Below, piece after piece: positions 1 to 10,315 of a DNA stretch of 64,000 nt. This stretch comes from Gnetum montanum (taxonomy: Eukaryota > Streptophyta > Gnetopsida > Gnetales > Gnetaceae). The first letter of the stretch is position 1. Each line of letters begins with the position of its first letter. The stretch is taken from assembly GCA_015680685.1 (NCBI GenBank), contig MNCI01028288.1:133073-197072 (forward strand), written 5' to 3'. Position numbers and translations under genes: made by a program. The notes under the pieces are model-generated. The model saw only the letters and a program-made list of their open reading frames with translations, had not been told where the DNA came from and did not search any database.

Positions 1-400
1 CGCTTGGTAATCCCAGTGGCGTACCTAGGCCTATGCTTGGTAGTCCCAGTGGCAGTCGTGCACGAAGTCCAAGATGTGTACGGTTGATCAAGGAATCGGT
101 TGCTCGTCGCACTTAGGCTAGATTAGATTTTCTTACCCTTTTCCTCTTAGCTTAGATTTAGTTAAATATTATTTTCCACTGCCATCAGGAGTAGTATTAG
201 AATTAGAACACATCATACACCTCATCTAGACTAAACCATACGTGACATATGCAAAACTAGTCTAGATGGGAAGACAGTGAACTGCGACCTAAGGCTAACT
301 ATCTAGGTGCTACAACTAGTTCATCTGCGGAGTTCGACCGGATCGCGCGTGCGACGCTCGTTTCGTATGGTTGAGTGTAGGGGTACCTCGCCACTCATCA
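1..400 (+). repeat. 3' part of an Athila-like LTR (family A), cut by the window edge
   Basis: The last 40 bases match the end of the complete family-A LTR at 589-1402 and finish with CTCATCA. What follows (from 401) is not a primer-binding site, so this is the right end of a 3' LTR or of a solo LTR, not a 5' LTR. It carries the extra segment around 90-115 (GGAATCGG...CGTCGCACTTAGG) that is also found in the minus-strand copy at 9104-9999. Bases 401-588 are an unclassified spacer. Confidence 0.75.
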
Positions 401-597
401 ATAGTTGTTGTCATGCCCTCTTCCTATCCTACTAGTAGCATGACTTCAACTTTATTGTAGTTGAGGTATTACTTTTAGGATAGAAAGCAAGGGTGTAATA
501 TCTACTAGACTGGGTAGTTAGGATGGCCACTTGGGTTAAGGTGATACCTACTATATTATTGAAAATAGAGGCATATTGACTAAGTTATTGATGGGAT

Positions 598-658
598 GCG
601 ATATCGCATGGGCCGCGATATCACGTACGCGATATCGCATCGTTCCCCACGATATCGC
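598..658. promoter_or_regulatory. array of four GCGATATCGC-type palindromes in U3
   Basis: Palindromes centred on GATATC start at 598 (GCGATATCGC), 615 (GCGATATCAC), 629 (GCGATATCGC) and 649 (ACGATATCGC). They lie 17-77 bp upstream of the TATA box. Related arrays lie in the same place in the other LTR copies (6310-6400, 9965-9975, 10223-10232). More decayed copies, mostly TGATATCA-like, lie at 7085-7140 and 8370-8450. A promoter-proximal protein-binding array is an inference. Confidence 0.6.
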
Positions 659-674
659 AGTGTGTCACTAGGTC

Positions 675-681
675 TATAAAT
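675..681 (+). promoter_or_regulatory. LTR TATA box
   Basis: TATAAAT lies just downstream of the GATATC array and about 86 bp inside the LTR. It marks the U3/R transition of the family-A LTR. The equivalent on the minus-strand LTR is near 6297-6303. Confidence 0.6.
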
Positions 682-1403
682 AAGAGACAGCTCTCCCTTG
701 TTTCTCATTCTAGGCTTAGACCATAGTGAAACTCTGGCAATTTTACCTCTCTAGAGATAGAATAATTTCCATGTGCCCGCAGTAGGAGCTCCAAAGTGAA
801 CGGATCTTTATTCGAGCAAATATTGTACCTAAACACAAGTTTGTGTACGGAAATAAAGACAAACTTCTTGGATAAACCCTGCAGTGCATGGACTAAGCTA
901 GATAGGATTTTAATTACTGTTATTTATTGTTTATTGTTTAAATGCTTTATTAGTTCATTAAATCTCTCTCAACCCTTCTCCTGTAGTTAAGTGCATTCAG
1001 TACGATCGCTTCGAGCACATGTGTTATGCTTGGTGATCCCAGCAACGAATAGCGTTTAGTAACCAAGGTTGCATTGGTTCAGGGTGTGAACGCTAAGTGG
1101 GAATGGATGCTGATGCTAGGTTAATTAAGGCTTAGTTAGTTAGTTAAAGTTAGTTAATTAGTCTCTTCATCCTTTACCTCTTAGCATAGGAGATAAAATA
1201 GAAAAGACATAAAAATCACATACCTTAGACTTACTTAATCATACAACTGTGACAAATACAAGTAAGTCTGGGAAGACAACGAACAATTAACCTTAAGTGT
1301 TCCGTAAGGCATGTAGGCACTTAGGCTGCGGAGTTCGACCGAATCGCACGTGTAACGCTCGTATTTGTATGGTTGAGTGTAGGGGTACCTCGCCACTCAT
1401 CAT

Positions 1404-1422
1404 TGGTGCCGTTGCCGAGGAC
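1404..1422 (+). other. primer-binding site, tRNA-Asp-like
   Basis: TGGTGCCGTTGCCGAGGAC begins one base after the LTR end. It differs from the Athila-type tRNA-Asp site as I recall it (TGGCGCC...GGGGAC) at two transition positions. The mirror-image copy at 5566-5584 keeps the GGCGCC core. It marks the element's orientation (+). Confidence 0.75.
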
Positions 1423-1546
1423 TAAGTGTTTGTGTGCTACGTAGAACATAGGAAATTATCCACATCATTGGGAGCTTAAACGAACCCTTAGGGTTAATTA
1501 ACAAAAAATTATATAACGGTTAATCAACACACCGAGTAAAATAACA

Positions 1547-2963
1547 ATGTCTTCTTCTTCGAACAAAAGCAATTCACCACCTAGGGATCATACAAGAGAT
1601 AGTCAGCAACATCAAACACATAACCGCGAACCGCTAGTTCCTCAACAATACCAAGTGGTATATACCCATCCCGATGAGTATATACTAGATTTTACTTTTA
1701 TCCTCCATCAGGAAGAATAGCTACATTGGAGAGATTTGCAAGGTAACATAGTGTTATCCCTAGATCGGGCAGTCCCTAACATGCTTCTTTGTGCTCTTGC
1801 ACAAATAAGCATGACAAAATTATACGCTGAATACATTGCAGAAAATTATGACATAAGGGATTACCATCCCACAGTAGCGCAACGTCTAAGGGACTTGAGG
1901 CAAGAAAGCCACCATACATTGTTGAAGGTCAAAGGGTTCCTGCACGTCCTAAGTGAAATTGGAGATGGTGAACCACTCATAATAGGTTCTCCACAAGATG
2001 ATGTTCCCCCTCCTAATGATAGTATGGAGGTAGGGTATCAGAACCTGCACTCCACAATACACAGCCCTGGTTCTAATCCCCGTGAACGCCAACTATTCAC
2101 TGAGGGAACAAAGACACATAACAAGGACGGGCATTCTAATCGTCATCACGATTGGGGCCGTAGCAGCCAAAGAGAAGGTAAGAAACATCGTCATGGCGAT
2201 GGTTCTCCTTCTTCTTTCCCTTCATCACACCATTCACCCTCTCCTTCCACATCAAGGTGCAGCCACAAGGAGCATAATGGTGAGGATAAGGGTAAACAAA
2301 ATGAGAGACCTCAATGAGAGAGTCGAGAGAGAGGATGAGGGCAGTCAAGAGAATCAAGGCATGAATGAAGGAAAAGTAGGGAACACCGTAGACATCATAG
2401 ACGTCATGAGAGAGATGATCATGAAGAACCCCTACTTGCCATCCGAAGTATGCTAGATATTATAGAGGCAGTTAGGATACCGACAAGGCATTAAAAAGAT
2501 AGCCGAATCAAGCACTTAGACATGAATAATATCCCATGGTTTGAGGGGGGATATAATGCTAATCCGCAAAATCACTTATAGGCATTCCATGATGCCTGTG
2601 CCTTGCAAAACATAGAAATTGAGTGGCAGAAATTAAAGTTGTTTCATAGGACACTCATAAAGGAAGCAGAGAGTTGGTACCTATCCTTAGAACCAGAAAC
2701 CATTAGGAGATGGAGTACGATGTTAGAGTTGTTCAACGATAAATACCAAACGTACTTCAGAGTGTCTAACTTGCGTAAGGAAATCCAAGGATGAAAGCAG
2801 GGTAATCACGAACCCTTGGATGCTATGATGGGCCGATACTATGCATTGCTACATCGTTGCCCAGGCCATGGTTATGCACAACGAGATCAACTCCACCACC
2901 TCGTAAATGGGCTAAGACATGAAAGTAGGAGAACCCTTGGGACTTATGCCCAAGGGAGATTAT
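1547..2963 (+). pseudogene. Athila-like gag, 3'-truncated and broken
   Basis: The reading frame starts at ATG 1547 (MSSSSNKSNS...) and is interrupted by several stops, for example at 1718-1720 and after ...KQNERPQ near 2315. A charged His/Arg/Ser-rich linker at about 2080-2400 is followed by the Retrotrans_gag core at about 2520-2960, with WFEGGYNANPQNHL, WQKLKLFHRTLIKEAESWY and RRWSTMLELFNDKYQTYF. The copy stops abruptly at 2963 in the gag core, where it meets the opposite-strand copy. It is an old gypsy capsid gene, not host coding. Confidence 0.85.
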
Positions 2964-2969
2964 CCAAGC

Positions 2970-5443
2970 TTAAACCTTATTTGGTATAGTGGTGTTTAGA
3001 TGTTCAACCGCTTGTGAAGGTGAGGGCTTAGTTGGATTGTTTTCTCTGAAGAAAGGTCGTTTTGGCATAAAACTGTTAAGACCAACTGAGAATTGAGGAT
3101 TGAAAGCCCTTGTGACATTAGGTTGTTGCGGTTGAGAGGGAAATACCCTTGGCGTTGTTGGAGCGGTTGGTGGTGGAGCTACTGGCATGAGAGGTGCAGA
3201 TGGATTTGGAGGATGGCATACATGTGGAGTGTCCCTTCTAGGAGGGAAAGTATGATAATATTCCCAAACTGGGTAGTGACATCGTGGAGTTGCGTAACCC
3301 ATAGGATCACTTGGAGAAATTGGCTGCTGCACATAGTATCCATAAGGATCGGGTTGCCGGTAAGGGTATTGTTGCCCAGGCGGTAGCATCCCCCATGACT
3401 GTGGGTGTTTCCACTACTAATGTTGCCGAATGGGTTGTGGTGGAGTTCCACTTGGATAGTATGTCAACAGTTGGTGGAACTGTCTTGGGTTACCTTGGGG
3501 ATAAGGTAACCTTTGGGGTGTCTGCCGTTTGTTGAGTCTCCGGTTGAGTGCATATACCCTAGACTCTTGTAGATGTGAGATGTTTGGACAACATCCCTTA
3601 GGATGATCATAGTAGCAGATCTCACATCCACCGTCATCGTCTGTGTCTGAATCCACAACCTCATCGGAGATATTTATTTTCCCCTTACCCTTGTCACATG
3701 TAGGGCTAGAATCTCTCTGCTTTGTCTTGTTCTTGTCACTACTTCGTTCCTCCTTAGACTCCTCTAAGATCTTTAGGATAGTTTCAATTTTACTGTCTAA
3801 GGAGCTCCATACTTCATCTACCCTAGCTACTACTTTTGTTGTCAACTTTTGAAGCAGCAAGGTTTTCCTGTTCACCAACTCCTCAAGTGGTGACTCATCC
3901 TCTTCATAGCAAAATCTCACTCCCTTCTTTCGAAGAGAGGGGTCACAATTATATTCTTACGCACTCTCTCTTTTTTGTAGCTCCCCTTCTTCTTTGGCTA
4001 CTTGTTCCAACAAGCGATGAATTTCATGGGCTCTAAGTTCTGATAATCTCCCTTGGGCATAAGTCCCAAGGGTTCTCCTAGTTTTATACCTTAGCCCATC
4101 TACGATGTGGCAGAGTTGATCCCGTTGTGCGTAACCATGGCCCAGGCAACGATGTAGCAATGCGTAGTAGCAGCCCATGGTAGCATCCAAGGGTTCATGA
4201 GTACCTTGCTTCCATCCTTGGATCTGCTTACGCAAGTTACACACTCTAGAGTATGTTTGATATTTATTATTGAAGAGTTCTAACATCGTACTCCACCTCC
4301 TAATGGTTTCCGATTCTAAGGACCGGTACCAACTCTCTTCTTCCTTGATGAGTGTCCTGGGAAACAACTTTAGTTTCTGCCACTCATTCTCTATGTTCTG
4401 CAAGGCACAGGCATCGTGGAATGCCTGTAAATGATTTTGCGGATCCGTGTTGTATCCCCCCTCAAAGCATGGGATATTATTCATGTCCAAACGCTTGATC
4501 TAACTACTTTTAAATGCCTTGTTGGTATTCTCACTGCCTCCATTATATTTAGCATGCTTCGGGTGGCAAGTAGGGGTTCTTCATAATCATCTCTTTCATG
4601 ATGTCTATGATGTCTCCGTTGTTCCCTACTTTCCCTTTGTTCATGCCCTTTTCCTCTCTCTCGACTTTCCCGTTGAGGTCTCTCATTTTGCCTACCTCTA
4701 TCCTTACTGTTATGCTCTCTATGAATGCGCCCAAAGGTGGAAAGAGAGGGTGAATGATGTGAAGAAGGAGAAGAAGAAGGAGAACCATCACCATGACGAT
4801 GTTTCTTACCTTCTCTTCTGTGGTTTTGGCCTCGATCGTGATGACGATCAACATGCCCGTCCTTATCACATGTTGTTGTTCCCTCAGTGAATAGTTGGTG
4901 TTCACGGGAATCAGAACCAGGGTTGTGTATCATGGAGCGTAGGTTCTGATACCCCACCTCCTCACTTTCTTTAGGAGGGGAAACATCTTTCTATAGAGAA
5001 CCCATTATAAGTGGTTCACCATCTGCGATTTCACTTAGGACGTGCGTGACCTCTTTGCCCTTCAACAGTGTATGTTGGCTCTCCTGCCTTGAGTCCCTCA
5101 TACGTTGTAAAGCCGTGGGATGGTAATCCCTTATGTCAAAATCACCTACAACGTATTCAGCGTAGAGTTGAGTCATGCCGATCTGTGCCAAAGCATAGAG
5201 GAGCATGTTGGGGACTGCACAATCTGGAGGTAACACAATGTTACCTTGCAAGTCTCTCCAGCGCATCTATTCATCCTAATGGAGCATAAAAGTAAAATTA
5301 GGTATGTAGTCATCGGGATGAGTATATTCCACCCTATATTGTTGAGGCACTAGCGAATTTAGGTTATGTGTTTTAGATTGCCGACTATTTCTTATATTAT
5401 CCCTAGGTGGTGAGTTGCTCTTATGAGAAGAAGAAGAAGACAT
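2970..5443 (-). pseudogene. Athila-like gag on the opposite strand, longer copy
   Basis: This is the mirror-image gag: start codon complement at 5441-5443, conserved N-terminal block at 5266-4991, Arg/His-rich linker at 4957-4481, gag core at 4490-3957 (CFEGGYNTDPQNHLQAFHD), and a C-terminal part reaching 2970. The C-terminal part holds a Cys/His cluster (CEICYYDHPKGCC, near 3585-3630) that looks like a degenerate zinc knuckle, then a Pro/Gln/Tyr-rich tail. At least three frame breaks separate these blocks. Unlike the + copy, it keeps about 1.07 kb downstream of the breakpoint, which now forms the loop of the inverted repeat. Confidence 0.85.
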
Positions 5444-5565
5444 TGTGTCTTATTGGTGTGCTATTTGACCGTTATATAATTTTTTGTTTGATTAACCCTA
5501 AGGTTCATTTAAGCTCCCAACGATGTGAGTGATCTCCTATGTTCTACTTAGCGCACAAACACTTA

Positions 5566-5584
5566 GTCCTTGGCAATGGCGCCA
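5566..5584 (-). other. primer-binding site of the minus-strand Athila copy
   Basis: Read on the minus strand it is TGGCGCCATTGCCAAGGAC, one base inside the LTR at 5586. It mirrors the site at 1404-1422 and confirms that the second element reads leftwards. Confidence 0.75.
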
Positions 5585-5585
5585 A

Positions 5586-6406
5586 TGATGAGTGGCGAGG
5601 TACCCCTACACTCAACCATACGAATACGAGCGTAACACGTGCGATTCGGTCGAACTCTGCAAACTAAGTGCCTATATGCCTCATGGAACACTTAAGGTTA
5701 ATTATTCGTTGTCTTCCCAGACTTACTTGTATTTGTCACGGTGTATGGTTAAGTAAGTCTGAGGTATATGATTTTTATAGCTTTTCTGTCCTATGCTATT
5801 GAGGTGAAGGGTTGAAGAGACTAATTACTAACTCTAACTAACTAACTAAGTCTTAATTACCTAGCGTCAACATCCGTTCCCACTTACCGTTCACACCTTG
5901 AACCAATGCAACCTTGGTTACCAAATGCTAGTTGTTGCTGGGATCACCACGCGTAACACACGTGCTCGAAGCGGTCGTACTGAGGCACTTAACTAGGAGA
6001 GAAGGGTTGAGAAAGATTTAACAACCAATAAAGCATTTAAATGGAAAACAGTAAATAACAATAAATAAAGTCTTAATTAGCCTATTCCATGCACTGCAAG
6101 TTTTGTCCAGGAAATTCGTCTTTATTGTCGTACACAAACTTGTGTTCAGGTACAATGTCTGCTTGAATAAAGATCTGTTTACTTTAGGACTCCTACTGCA
6201 GGCACATGGAAAATATTCTATCTCTGGAGAGATCAAACTACCAAAGTTTCACTACGGTCTAAGCTTAGGATGGAAAACAAGGGAGAGCCACCTCTTATTT
6301 ATAGATATGACGACGCACCGTGATATCGCATATGCAACATCGCAGGGGAAGACGCGATATCGTGAGGGATGCGATATCACGGCCCATGTGATATCGCATC
6401 CCATTA
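5586..6406 (-). mobile_element. 5' LTR (family A) of the minus-strand Athila copy
   Basis: The 821-bp LTR runs from TGATGAGTGG at 5586 to a decayed CCCATTA at 6406. The minus-strand TATA box lies at about 6297-6303, with GATATC palindromes at 6310-6400 upstream of it. No matching 5-bp target duplication was found between 584-588 and 6407-6411, so the inverted pair does not look like one clean insertion. Confidence 0.8.
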
Positions 6407-6606
6407 GTAGATCAAGAATAAAATTGGAGCAATAATTAGGTACCCTTTATTCTATTTATTAAAAAGTGTTTGCAAATAGAAAAAATGCACAAAAATTTCA
6501 CATTACAACCTATGAGCTTTAAGTAGTTAAAGCAAGTTATTAGGATTAAAAAGATGTAGCAACAGACCTAGCTAAAAGAATGGTAAACTATTAAGGGTTA
6601 TAAAAA

Positions 6607-6858
6607 ATGGCCAAGGCTTTTGAGGTGGAATGGAAATAGTTTATAACATGGTATGTCAAGACTAATGAAATGTTCCCATAATTGCCATGTCCTTGGGTAG
6701 TGCCAACACCAAAGAACATTGCTAAGGTGGTGTGGACTATGCATAATTCAAGGACTAAAGAAGAGAAGCTAAGAGCATTGTTGAGTAAATACCAATTTAG
6801 GAAGCTAGATGACAAAGGGAATAAGCCAATGAAGGAGCCTGCACCACCAAGGACTTAA
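6607..6858 (+). pseudogene. short degenerate reading frame of unknown origin
   Basis: An 84-codon frame runs from ATG 6607 to TAA 6858 with two internal stops. Its composition looks protein-like (LPCPWVVPTPKNIAKVVW, then a Lys/Arg-rich stretch ending KPMKEPAPPRT). I do not recognise a family. It lies between two family-A LTR copies and is probably a retroelement remnant. The rest of 6407-7071 shows nothing recognisable. Confidence 0.3.
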
Positions 6859-7623
6859 AATGTGTCATGCATTAATTATGCTCTTCATGATAGTTTTGTA
6901 ACACCACTCGAACAAAGATGTGACATTCATATTTTGCAATTAGTTATGAATGTACGTCATATTGTCAAGTCTATGTAACACCACAAGTTTGTAATGACTC
7001 TATTTTCTTTTTGTATGAACTCGATGATGAGTTTTCAATTAGTCATGGAGGTATGATAAAACCTTTAATATTGTTGACTACAATATGGTATCCATGATAC
7101 GTAGATGTGATATCATAGCTCAATATATGATATTGTAGATCTGATGTAGTGGAGCATGATCATGCCTATAAATACAAGCCCACCATTGTGTCAACAAATA
7201 TGTTTTTGTCAACCATTAGTAAAATTCTTTTAGTTTGTTTGCATGAACTTAGAGTTAGTTGTGAATGCTTGTAGTGTGGTGAATTACAGTTGTACAACAT
7301 CTTTATTCAAGTAGATTATTCGTAGACACAATTCATAAGCAGTAATAAAAATTGAGATTGTTTTTTATCATTGCAACATTTCATATAGAATAGATTTATA
7401 TTTCCATGTCATTTACTATTATCATGCTTGTTAATATGGGTGGAATAAGTATGATTAGTCTCGAGCGTAAAGTGTAGTTATTTGGTAACCTAGTAGTGAC
7501 TTTATTTGATTTGCTTAGTGCTAAAGTTACTTGGTAATCCTAGTAACAATTACATTAGCCTACATGTATGGTAAGCCAAGTCTGGATACTTATTGCCAAT
7601 AAGCTAAAATAGCTTTATATTGT

Positions 7624-8473
7624 TGATGAGAGGTGAGGTACCCCTACACCCAACCATACGAATCACAAGCATTCACATGCAATTTAGTCAAATTCTGTAA
7701 ACCTTAAGTTCTCAAGTACACTAGTTCAATGATATGGAATCTAATCGTAACAATTGTTGTCTTCTCAACTCTACTTATGAAGCTTAATTGTATGGTTAAG
7801 TATAACTGAGGCACATGATTTTTATTATTTTATATTTTATTTGTCTACGATTAAGAACAAGAATGAAAGGTAGAGGAATTTAATAACTAATTAATCTACT
7901 GCCTAGCTAACCTAACACAAGTACCCGTTCCCACTTTCTAGACACATCTTGAATGCATATAGCGTTGCTGGGTTATCAAACGTTAAGCGTTTAAGGGTTA
8001 CCAAGTGCTATACATATGCTTGAAGTGGTTGTTCTTGTGGTCATTAACAATTGGAAATTAATTGCTAAACTAAAGTGCATTAAAGTAAAGTGCATGAATA
8101 TTAAATGCATTAAAAGAAACATTAATCTATTCTCAATGCTGCAAGGATTATCAAAAGGGCTCATCTTTATTTCTGTCACACTCCTGTGCTTAGGTACATC
8201 AGTGCTTGAACAAAGATCTGTACACACTTAGACTCCTGCTACGGGCACTCAGAAATATTCTAACTCTAGAATGGCTAAACTACAAGAACTTTGTTACTCT
8301 ATGATAAAAACTGTCCAAAAATCATGTGTCCAAGCACTATATTTATAGGCTAGCATATACCCTGTGATGTCAAATATTTGACATCGCATCTTGGGGTCTG
8401 ATATTAGGTATCCAATATTGAGGCTCTGATATTGTATATTTGATATTGGAGCACATCAAAACATGATTCATCA
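7624..8473 (-). mobile_element. family-A solo LTR, minus orientation, old
   Basis: It starts TGATGAGAGG and ends ATTCATCA, with a minus-strand TATA element near 8338-8348. Flanking pentamers ATTGT (7619-7623) and TTTGT (8474-8478) differ at one base and may be the target duplication. The family sequence on both sides is the host LTR relic. The right end is less certain than the left; an alternative end is at 8458. Confidence 0.6.
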
Positions 8474-8573
8474 TTTGTCATTATCTTTAGTAATAGAATT
8501 CATAATCATTTTCACTACGTTTACCCTTAGCACACTTAGAACCAAAACAACATCAACTAATCATATACCTTGC

Positions 8574-10242
8574 TGATGAGTGGCGAGGTACCCCTACACT
8601 CAACCATACGAATATGAGCATTACACGCGCGATCCGGTTGAACTCTGCAGACTAAGTGCCTACATGCCTTATGGAACGCTTAAGGTTAATCGTTCGTTGT
8701 CTTCCGAGACTTGCTTGTATTTTTCACGGTTGTATGGTTAAGTAAGTTTGAGGTATGTGATTTTTATATCTTTTATGTTTTATCTCCTATGCTAATGAGG
8801 TAAAAGGTGAAGAAACTAATTAACTAACTTTAACTAACTAACTAAGCCTTAATTAACCTAGCATCAGTATCTGTTCCCACTTTCCGTTCACACCCTGAAC
8901 CAATGCAACCTTCTGGGATTACCAAACACTATTCGTTACTAGGATTACCAAGCGTAACGCATGTGCTCGAAGCGGTCGTACTGAATGCACTTAACTAGGA
9001 GAGAAGGGTTGAGAGAGATTTAATTAACTAATAAAGCATTTAAAAAATTAACAATAAATAACAATAATTAAAGTTCTATTTAGCTTAGTCCATGCACTAC
9101 AAGTGATGAGTAGCGAGGTACCCCTACACTCAACCATACGAAACGAGCATAGCACACGCGATCCGGTTGAACTCCGCAGACTAAATGCCTAAACGCCGCA
9201 AGGAACACTTGGGGTTAATTAATCGTTGTCTTCCTAGACTTACTTGTTGTTGTCATGGTGTATGGTTAAGTAAGTTCGAGGTATATGATTTTTTTGGTCT
9301 TTTCAGGTTTTTCTCCTGTGCTAAGAGGTGAAGGGTTGAGAGACTAAAACTAACTCTAACTACAACACTAAGTCCTAGTGTCAGCATCCATTCCCACTTG
9401 CCATACACACCCTGAACTGTGCAACTATGGCTACCAAACGCTAATCGTTACTAGGATTACCACACGTAACGCACGTGCTCGAAGCGGTCGTACTGAGGCA
9501 CCTAACTAGCCTAAGTGTGACAAGTAGCCGATTCCTTAACTAGCCATACGCATTCGTAGATGCTCGTAATCAAGTCGCACTTGTCCCATGTTCTAGGAGG
9601 TAAGGGTGAGAGAATCTAATCGCGATGAGTAGCCGATTCCTTGGCTAGCTGTACACATTTGTCAATGCTCGTAACCAAGTCATACTCATGTCGCGTTACT
9701 AGGAAAACAATAAATAACATTAAATAAACCTATCCATGTACTGCAAGGTTTATCCACAAAGCTCGTCTTTATTACCATACACAACTTGCGTTCAGGTACA
9801 AAGCTGCTCGAATAAAGAACCGTTCACTTCGGGGACTCCTACTGCGGGCACGTGGAAAATATTCTATCTTTGGGGTGATCAATTCGCCAGAGCTTCGCTA
9901 CTTCTAGCCTAGGATCAGAAATGAGGGGAGTGTCGCCTCTTATTTAGAGATTTGGCAGCGGACCGCGATATCGCGGCTTGTGCATATCGTGTCTCATCAA
10001 CAAGGTTTATCCAAAAGTTCGTCTTTATTTCCGTACACAAACTTGTGCTTAGGTACAATATTTGCTCGAATAAAGATCCATTCACTTTGGGACTCCTACT
10101 GCAGGCACATGGAAATTATTCTATCTCTAGAGAGGTAAAACTGCCAGAGTTTCGCTAAGGGTCTAGATCTAGATGGAGAAACAAGGGAGAGCTACCTCTT
10201 ATTTATAGATTTGGCGGCGCACTGCGATATCGCGTCCCATCA
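8574..10242 (-). mobile_element. family-A solo LTR, minus orientation, itself split by a later LTR
   Basis: It starts TGATGAGTGG and ends TCCCATCA. It is flanked by CTTGC (8569-8573) and CTTAC (10243-10247), a target duplication with one transition. Subtracting the 896-bp insertion and its duplicated pentamer leaves about 768 bp, a normal length for this LTR. It contains a GATATC palindrome at 10223-10232. Confidence 0.8.
9104..9999 (-). mobile_element. family-A solo LTR with perfect target duplication
   Basis: It begins TGATGAG and ends CTCATCA, a perfect 7-bp terminal inverted repeat, and is flanked on both sides by ACAAG (9099-9103 and 10000-10004). Host LTR sequence resumes exactly after the duplication. 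At 896 bp it is longer than its relatives because of a 95-bp-period duplication (GTAGCCGATTCCTT at 9534 and 9629). Its perfect termini and target duplication mark it as the youngest of the nested set. Confidence 0.92.
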
Positions 10243-10315
10243 CTTACTAAGAGTTAAACCATATGTTTTACATTCCACTAACTCTAAGTGAAAAGACAAT
10301 GAGTGTGTTGATGCA

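Larger units (their letters stand above)
589..1402 (+). mobile_element. 5' LTR of an Athila-like Ty3/gypsy element (family A)
   Basis: This 814-bp LTR starts TGATGGGATG and ends CACTCATCA. It is followed directly by a primer-binding site, so it is a 5' LTR. Its U3 holds four GATATC palindromes (598-658) and a TATA box (TATAAAT at 675-681), so transcription would start near 700. Inverted, diverged copies occur at 5586-6406, 7624-8473, 8574-10242 and 9104-9999. The family is inferred from the primer site and the gag that follows. Confidence 0.85.
589..6406. repeat. large inverted repeat: two LTR-PBS-gag halves facing each other
   Basis: The left arm, 589-2963 (+), and the right arm, 4042-6406 (-), are diverged copies of the same LTR, primer site, leader and gag N-terminal half in opposite orientation. 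The loop, 2964-4041, is single-copy gag sequence belonging to the right-hand element. The breakpoint is after GGGAGATTATC on the left arm, which matches 4042 on the right. Transcription from either LTR would give an RNA able to fold into a stem of about 2.4 kb. Confidence 0.8.
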
